DNA from: Candidatus Bathyarchaeota archaeon
GTDB lineage: Archaea; Thermoproteota; Bathyarchaeia; Bathyarchaeales; Bathyarchaeaceae
Length of the DNA stretch: 23,366 bases
Direction of reading: 5' to 3'
Assembly (NCBI GenBank): GCA_003662715.1
Contig: QMYO01000002.1
Coordinates: 1-23,366, forward strand
Shown: in pieces, positions 21,268 through 23,366 of the stretch
Layout of the letters: every line of letters begins with the position of its first letter
Numbering within the stretch: position 1 is the first letter of the stretch
The notes under the pieces: generated by a model
What the model was told of the DNA's origin: nothing
The model's database searches: none
The model's input: the letters and a program-made list of their open reading frames with translations, nothing else
Position numbers and translations under genes: made by a program

Positions 21268-21350
21268 TTGTTATTCAACTTCAGATTGATAACCCATAAC
21301 ATTTATAAGCACCATAGACAATATGGTATTTGATACACATTGAATAACAA
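21268..21350. promoter_or_regulatory. Inverted repeat framing the divergent promoter
   Basis: A perfect 11-bp pair, TTGTTATTCAA (21268-21278) and TTGAATAACAA (21340-21350), lies on either side of a plus-strand TATA box (ATTTATAA, 21301-21308). A smaller ACCATA/TATGGT dyad sits within. This is typical of cooperative repressor binding or looping. Confidence 0.55.
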
Positions 21351-21367
21351 GTAACAAGGGATCAAAC

Positions 21368-21583
21368 ATGAGCCGAGACTACACGACAATTTGCATAAAA
21401 CCAGACACAAAAGAAGAATTGGACCTATTTATCGAGTACTTTGGATCCACAATTGCTAAATTCTCCAAAAAGACTCTTAAAAAGCTAACTTACGATGATG
21501 CAATCAAGTTTCTCCTCAAAAACGTGAAGGTCAATCCTGAAATCATTAGTAAAATGAGAGAATTGGAGGCTCAAGCTTATTAA
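21368..21583 (+). CDS. Ribbon-helix-helix-like regulator
   Basis: This 71-residue protein opens with a strand (YTTICIKPDTKEELDLFIEY), the order and composition of CopG/VapB-type strands. LTYDDAIKFLLKN at about 41-53 matches the second helix motif of archaeal ribbon-helix-helix proteins. The middle is basic. Such proteins are repressors or antitoxins; no obvious toxin follows. AAGGG lies before the ATG, with a TATA box at 21301-21308. It opens the plus-strand run of small genes to the window end and is divergent from winged-helix paralogue B. Confidence 0.65.
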   Translation: MSRDYTTICIKPDTKEELDLFIEYFGSTIAKFSKKTLKKLTYDDAIKFLLKNVKVNPEIISKMRELEAQAY

Positions 21584-21610
21584 AAGAAAAGAAAGGAGGG
21601 ATGTCGGGCT

Positions 21611-21874
21611 ATGAATAGTCTCTCCTCTGAAAATAAAAAGTTTTCTGATGTGTTGGCTAGGTTGGTAGGGTGTGTTTTGCGTTCGGCTCTTTGTGAAGAG
21701 TTAGATTTGGCGAAAAGCACACTTGAACTGTATGCCAGAGTTTTCGAAGAGCCCCAAGAATACATCGACGACTACGAATTGATTTTAGAAGATTTGAAGA
21801 TGAGGGATTTCGGCGAAGAAGAACGTGAAGCGATTGCTTCTTTTCTAAGGAAAATCATGGAGGAATTATCATGA
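21611..21874 (+). CDS. Small helical protein
   Basis: This 87-residue helical, acidic protein (SDVLARLVGCVLRSALCEEL, then a long acidic helix) has no recognised family. GGAGGG lies 10-15 nt before the ATG; an earlier ATG at 21602 runs into a stop, so 21611 is the start. Its stop overlaps the next gene's ATG, so the two are coupled and may bind each other. Confidence 0.65.
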   Translation: MNSLSSENKKFSDVLARLVGCVLRSALCEELDLAKSTLELYARVFEEPQEYIDDYELILEDLKMRDFGEEEREAIASFLRKIMEELS

Positions 21875-22077
21875 ATGTTGCAGATTTGTTAAGTGAGATT
21901 TGGAGGCAAAGCGACCTCCTAGAGATGAAAATCGACGACATCAAACAAAAAGCATCTTGGAACCAAGGAAGAACAACACGAGTTAGTGTAGAACAATGTA
22001 ATCAACTCCTCCAATTCACTTCCTCAATAAAGAACCTCGTTAAGCAAATCGAAGAGATAATCGGCCTGAGGAGGTAA
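21871..22077 (+). CDS. Small coiled-coil protein
   Basis: This 68-residue protein has two charged amphipathic helices (LLSEIWRQSDLLEMKIDDIK; QLLQFTSSIKNLVKQIEEII) and a short polar loop, consistent with a helical hairpin or dimeric coiled coil. It overlaps the upstream gene by 4 nt. Function unknown. It lies just before the DUF6788-like gene. Confidence 0.65.
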   Translation: MNVADLLSEIWRQSDLLEMKIDDIKQKASWNQGRTTRVSVEQCNQLLQFTSSIKNLVKQIEEIIGLRR

Positions 22078-22083
22078 GGATCC

Positions 22084-22605
22084 ATGACTGTTAGTAAATA
22101 TGATCTTCCTGAAGACATCCGGCTGAAGCTTGAGAGTTTTATTGAAGAACATGGAATTCTACAGTATTGGATTGAGGTTAAACCTGTGATTTTCTGCGGT
22201 AAGTCTCGATGCTTAAAGTGCAGGGTGCAGAAGAAAGGCCATGAAGGGCCCTTCTACTATGTTCATTACAGGGATGGCAATGGAAAACTGAGAACAAAGT
22301 ATTTGGGGAAGCCTAAGTCTCAGCAAGTGTCTTACGAAACACCCAGGAAATTACGTAAGACAGATGAGGCATCGCTTTGCGAAGAATGTGAATGGTTTGA
22401 AGATAATAGGTGTTCGTGGCAGGAAAATGCAGCTATTTTTACCTGCCATTTCCAACCGAAAAAGAAAGACAACTGTTCTCAAATCCCGGGGTTAAAACCC
22501 AGCAAAATCAAAGTAACTCCTCAGGAAGCAATTGTTAATTCTCTCATTTTAGAAGCTAGAAAGAAGATGACGAGAGGCCAAATTTATCACAAACATAAAG
22601 ACTGA
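22084..22605 (+). CDS. DUF6788-like zinc-binding protein with inserted palindrome
   Basis: This 173-residue protein has residues 36-76 (FCGKSRCLKC, HEGPFYYVHYRDGNGKLR, TKYLGK) resembling the DUF6788 module of archaeal and phage/plasmid proteins. That module combines a Cys cluster with an aromatic HGP-type hairpin. A second Cys cluster follows at 99-121 (CEECEWFEDNRC, then FTCHF). Between them the palindromic repeat element (22328-22362) encodes residues 82-93 in frame, as if inserted in a linker. GAGG precedes the ATG. DUF6788 has no known function; DNA or RNA binding through zinc is likely. No nuclease motif seen. Confidence 0.65.
   Translation: MTVSKYDLPEDIRLKLESFIEEHGILQYWIEVKPVIFCGKSRCLKCRVQKKGHEGPFYYVHYRDGNGKLRTKYLGKPKSQQVSYETPRKLRKTDEASLCEECEWFEDNRCSWQENAAIFTCHFQPKKKDNCSQIPGLKPSKIKVTPQEAIVNSLILEARKKMTRGQIYHKHKD
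22328..22362. repeat. Palindromic pair inside the DUF6788-like gene
   Basis: TGTCTTACGAAA (22328-22339) and TTACGTAAGACA (22351-22362) pair with one mismatch around 11 nt. It is read as VSYE...LRKT in the linker of the gene. Confidence 0.75.
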
Positions 22606-22615
22606 GGGAGAGGCT

Positions 22616-22906
22616 ATGTCTTACGTAATACCGGTACTACGTAAGACACCTAAAGTAACCCGTAAGACAATCAATAAGGCTCTTAGGCTAATATGTGAGA
22701 ACAGGGTTTACCCCTATTTTATCTCTGATTTTAAAGCTGTAGGCTTCGTTAAGGGAGACCACGGATTCTACCACGTTATTGTTTATTCTGATGGCCGCTG
22801 GGCCTGTGAATGTGATTTTGGAATCTACAGGAAAAACGATCATATTTGTTCTCATGCTTTTGCTTTGTTTATTGTTTGGGGGAATGTGGATGTTGAGGGG
22901 TCGTAA
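22616..22906 (+). CDS. SWIM zinc-finger protein
   Basis: This 96-residue protein has a SWIM finger, Cys64-x-Cys66 then Cys78-x-His80 (CxCx11CxH), preceded by strands (YHVIVYSDGRWACEC). SWIM fingers bind DNA or protein and are common in archaeal recombination-linked proteins. The first 18 residues are encoded largely by the palindromic repeat, so the start ATG (22616) is contributed partly by the element. The true ancestral start may have been elsewhere. GGGAGAGG precedes it. It lies between the DUF6788-like and zinc-ribbon genes, a run of small Cys proteins typical of archaeal virus and plasmid early regions. Confidence 0.75.
   Translation: MSYVIPVLRKTPKVTRKTINKALRLICENRVYPYFISDFKAVGFVKGDHGFYHVIVYSDGRWACECDFGIYRKNDHICSHAFALFIVWGNVDVEGS
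22617..22648. repeat. Near-perfect 32-bp palindrome at the SWIM gene start
   Basis: Arms TGTCTTACGTA and TACGTAAGACA enclose ATACCGGTAC. All 16 base pairs match except one. A third motif copy (CGTAAGACA, 22661-22669) follows. It overlaps the initiation codon of the SWIM gene. Confidence 0.8.
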
Positions 22907-23084
22907 ATGTGATTTCTGTGGGAGGATTGTTCGAGACTACTTTACAGCTTACTATCACATCCTGAGAAGGAGGATCACCATTTGCTCATCCTGTCTTAAG
23001 AAATACACTCCTGTAAACTGGAATGGTTTGAAAAATGAAATTCAAAACCTGTTTTTGGAGATGGTGAAAAATGGAGATACCTGA
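22890..23084 (+). CDS. Small zinc-ribbon protein
   Basis: This 64-residue protein opens MLRGRKCDFCGRIV and carries Cys-x-x-Cys near residues 7-10 and CSSC further on (ITICSSCLKK), a classic treble-clef or zinc-ribbon ligand set. A basic helix, HILRRRITIC, lies before the second pair. The start 22890 (or ATG 22884) is chosen because GGGGGA lies before it. It overlaps the SWIM gene by 17 nt. It probably binds nucleic acid. It also overlaps the next gene by 14 nt. Confidence 0.65.
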   Translation: MLRGRKCDFCGRIVRDYFTAYYHILRRRITICSSCLKKYTPVNWNGLKNEIQNLFLEMVKNGDT

Positions 23085-23366
23085 ACTTCCTCTTGAGAAA
23101 TGCGAAAAATGCAAGTATCACGGCATTGCAAAACTCGGCCAATATGATGAACATGTATGTTTGGCAACAGGTGAACTCACCTTACTAAAAGACGTTGAGA
23201 AATGTCCTTTGGAAAAGGAGGAAAAAGAGGAAGTAAAAGAAACTGCCCCCGTAGAAATTCCTTTTGAAACTCTGAAAAATATCGCGGAGAAGATTGAAGC
23301 CGCTTACGATATCCTTTTGAAGATCGGTAATGTTGTCTCGCAAATTACGGTTACATTCGACACAGA
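23071..23366 (+). CDS. Cys-rich protein, truncated by the window end
   Basis: The first 98 codons are visible. The protein begins MEIPELPLEKCEKCKYHG and carries Cys-x-x-Cys, then VCLATGE and EKCPL, four Cys in a likely zinc site. A Lys/Glu-rich linker and a helical part (ETLKNIAEKIEAAYDILLKI) follow. It overlaps the zinc-ribbon gene by 14 nt. The rest lies outside the window. Function unknown; its similarity in plan to its neighbours suggests a shared early or regulatory module. Confidence 0.6.
   Translation, partial: MEIPELPLEKCEKCKYHGIAKLGQYDEHVCLATGELTLLKDVEKCPLEKEEKEEVKETAPVEIPFETLKNIAEKIEAAYDILLKIGNVVSQITVTFDT

Overview
The window looks like part of an archaeal mobile element, most likely an integrated virus (provirus) or a virus-plasmid hybrid. 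The archaeal signs are TATA-type promoters about 25 nt upstream of short leaders, strong GGTGAT/GGAGG ribosome sites, frequent GTG and TTG starts, an AbrB swapped-hairpin regulator, winged-helix and ribbon-helix-helix regulators, a PaREP1/HEPN-like protein, a SWIM finger and a DUF6788-like zinc protein. PaREP1-type proteins are commonest in Thermoproteota and relatives, so such a host is a weak inference. The mobile-element signs are a compact tyrosine recombinase, tightly packed and overlapping genes of mostly unrecognised function, many membrane proteins, and a giant secreted, membrane-anchored protein. I see no terminase, portal, packaging ATPase, polymerase or rRNA/tRNA gene.

Layout. (1) 1-3572 (+): terminator-like palindromes, a dyad, the integrase, then four overlapping genes: a secreted membrane-anchored protein, a membrane coiled-coil protein with a basic tail, a helical protein, and a thioredoxin-like domain fused to a winged helix. 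(2) 3573-5577: an AbrB regulator (-) divergent from a small helical gene, a protein resembling a lone CRISPR RAMP (Cas7-like) protein, a striking period-5 DNA array, and an unknown gene. (3) 5578-13826 (+): a dyad-rich control region, four tiny basic Cys-containing proteins sharing a basic N-terminus, then a run of membrane proteins including a CPBP-type intramembrane protease homologue, ending in a 1175-residue surface protein. This is the probable virion or cell-surface module. (4) 13827-16454 (+): a ribbon-helix-helix-like protein, a possible structured RNA, a small helical protein, and a 537-residue multi-winged-helix protein whose start region is covered by a helical-phase tandem array. 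(5) 16455-21223, mostly (-): a PaREP1/HEPN-like pair, two paralogous winged-helix genes, a membrane coiled-coil protein, two unknown genes, and a relic of a third winged-helix gene. (6) 21368-23366 (+): a run of small genes, several with zinc-binding Cys patterns, running off the window end.

A dispersed motif, CGTAAGACA (often TTACGTAAGACA), occurs 12 times. Three times it forms close inverted pairs, two of them inside protein-coding genes, and the motif is read in the same frame. It behaves like a palindromic repeat element or a binding site used across the whole element.

The most unusual signals are the period-5 array at 4976-5151, the palindromic TTACGTAAGACA family, the start-spanning iteron array at 14797-14888, the lone RAMP-like protein, and the tandem small Cys/Arg proteins ahead of the membrane operon. 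All functional calls rest on reading the sequence; no database search was run.
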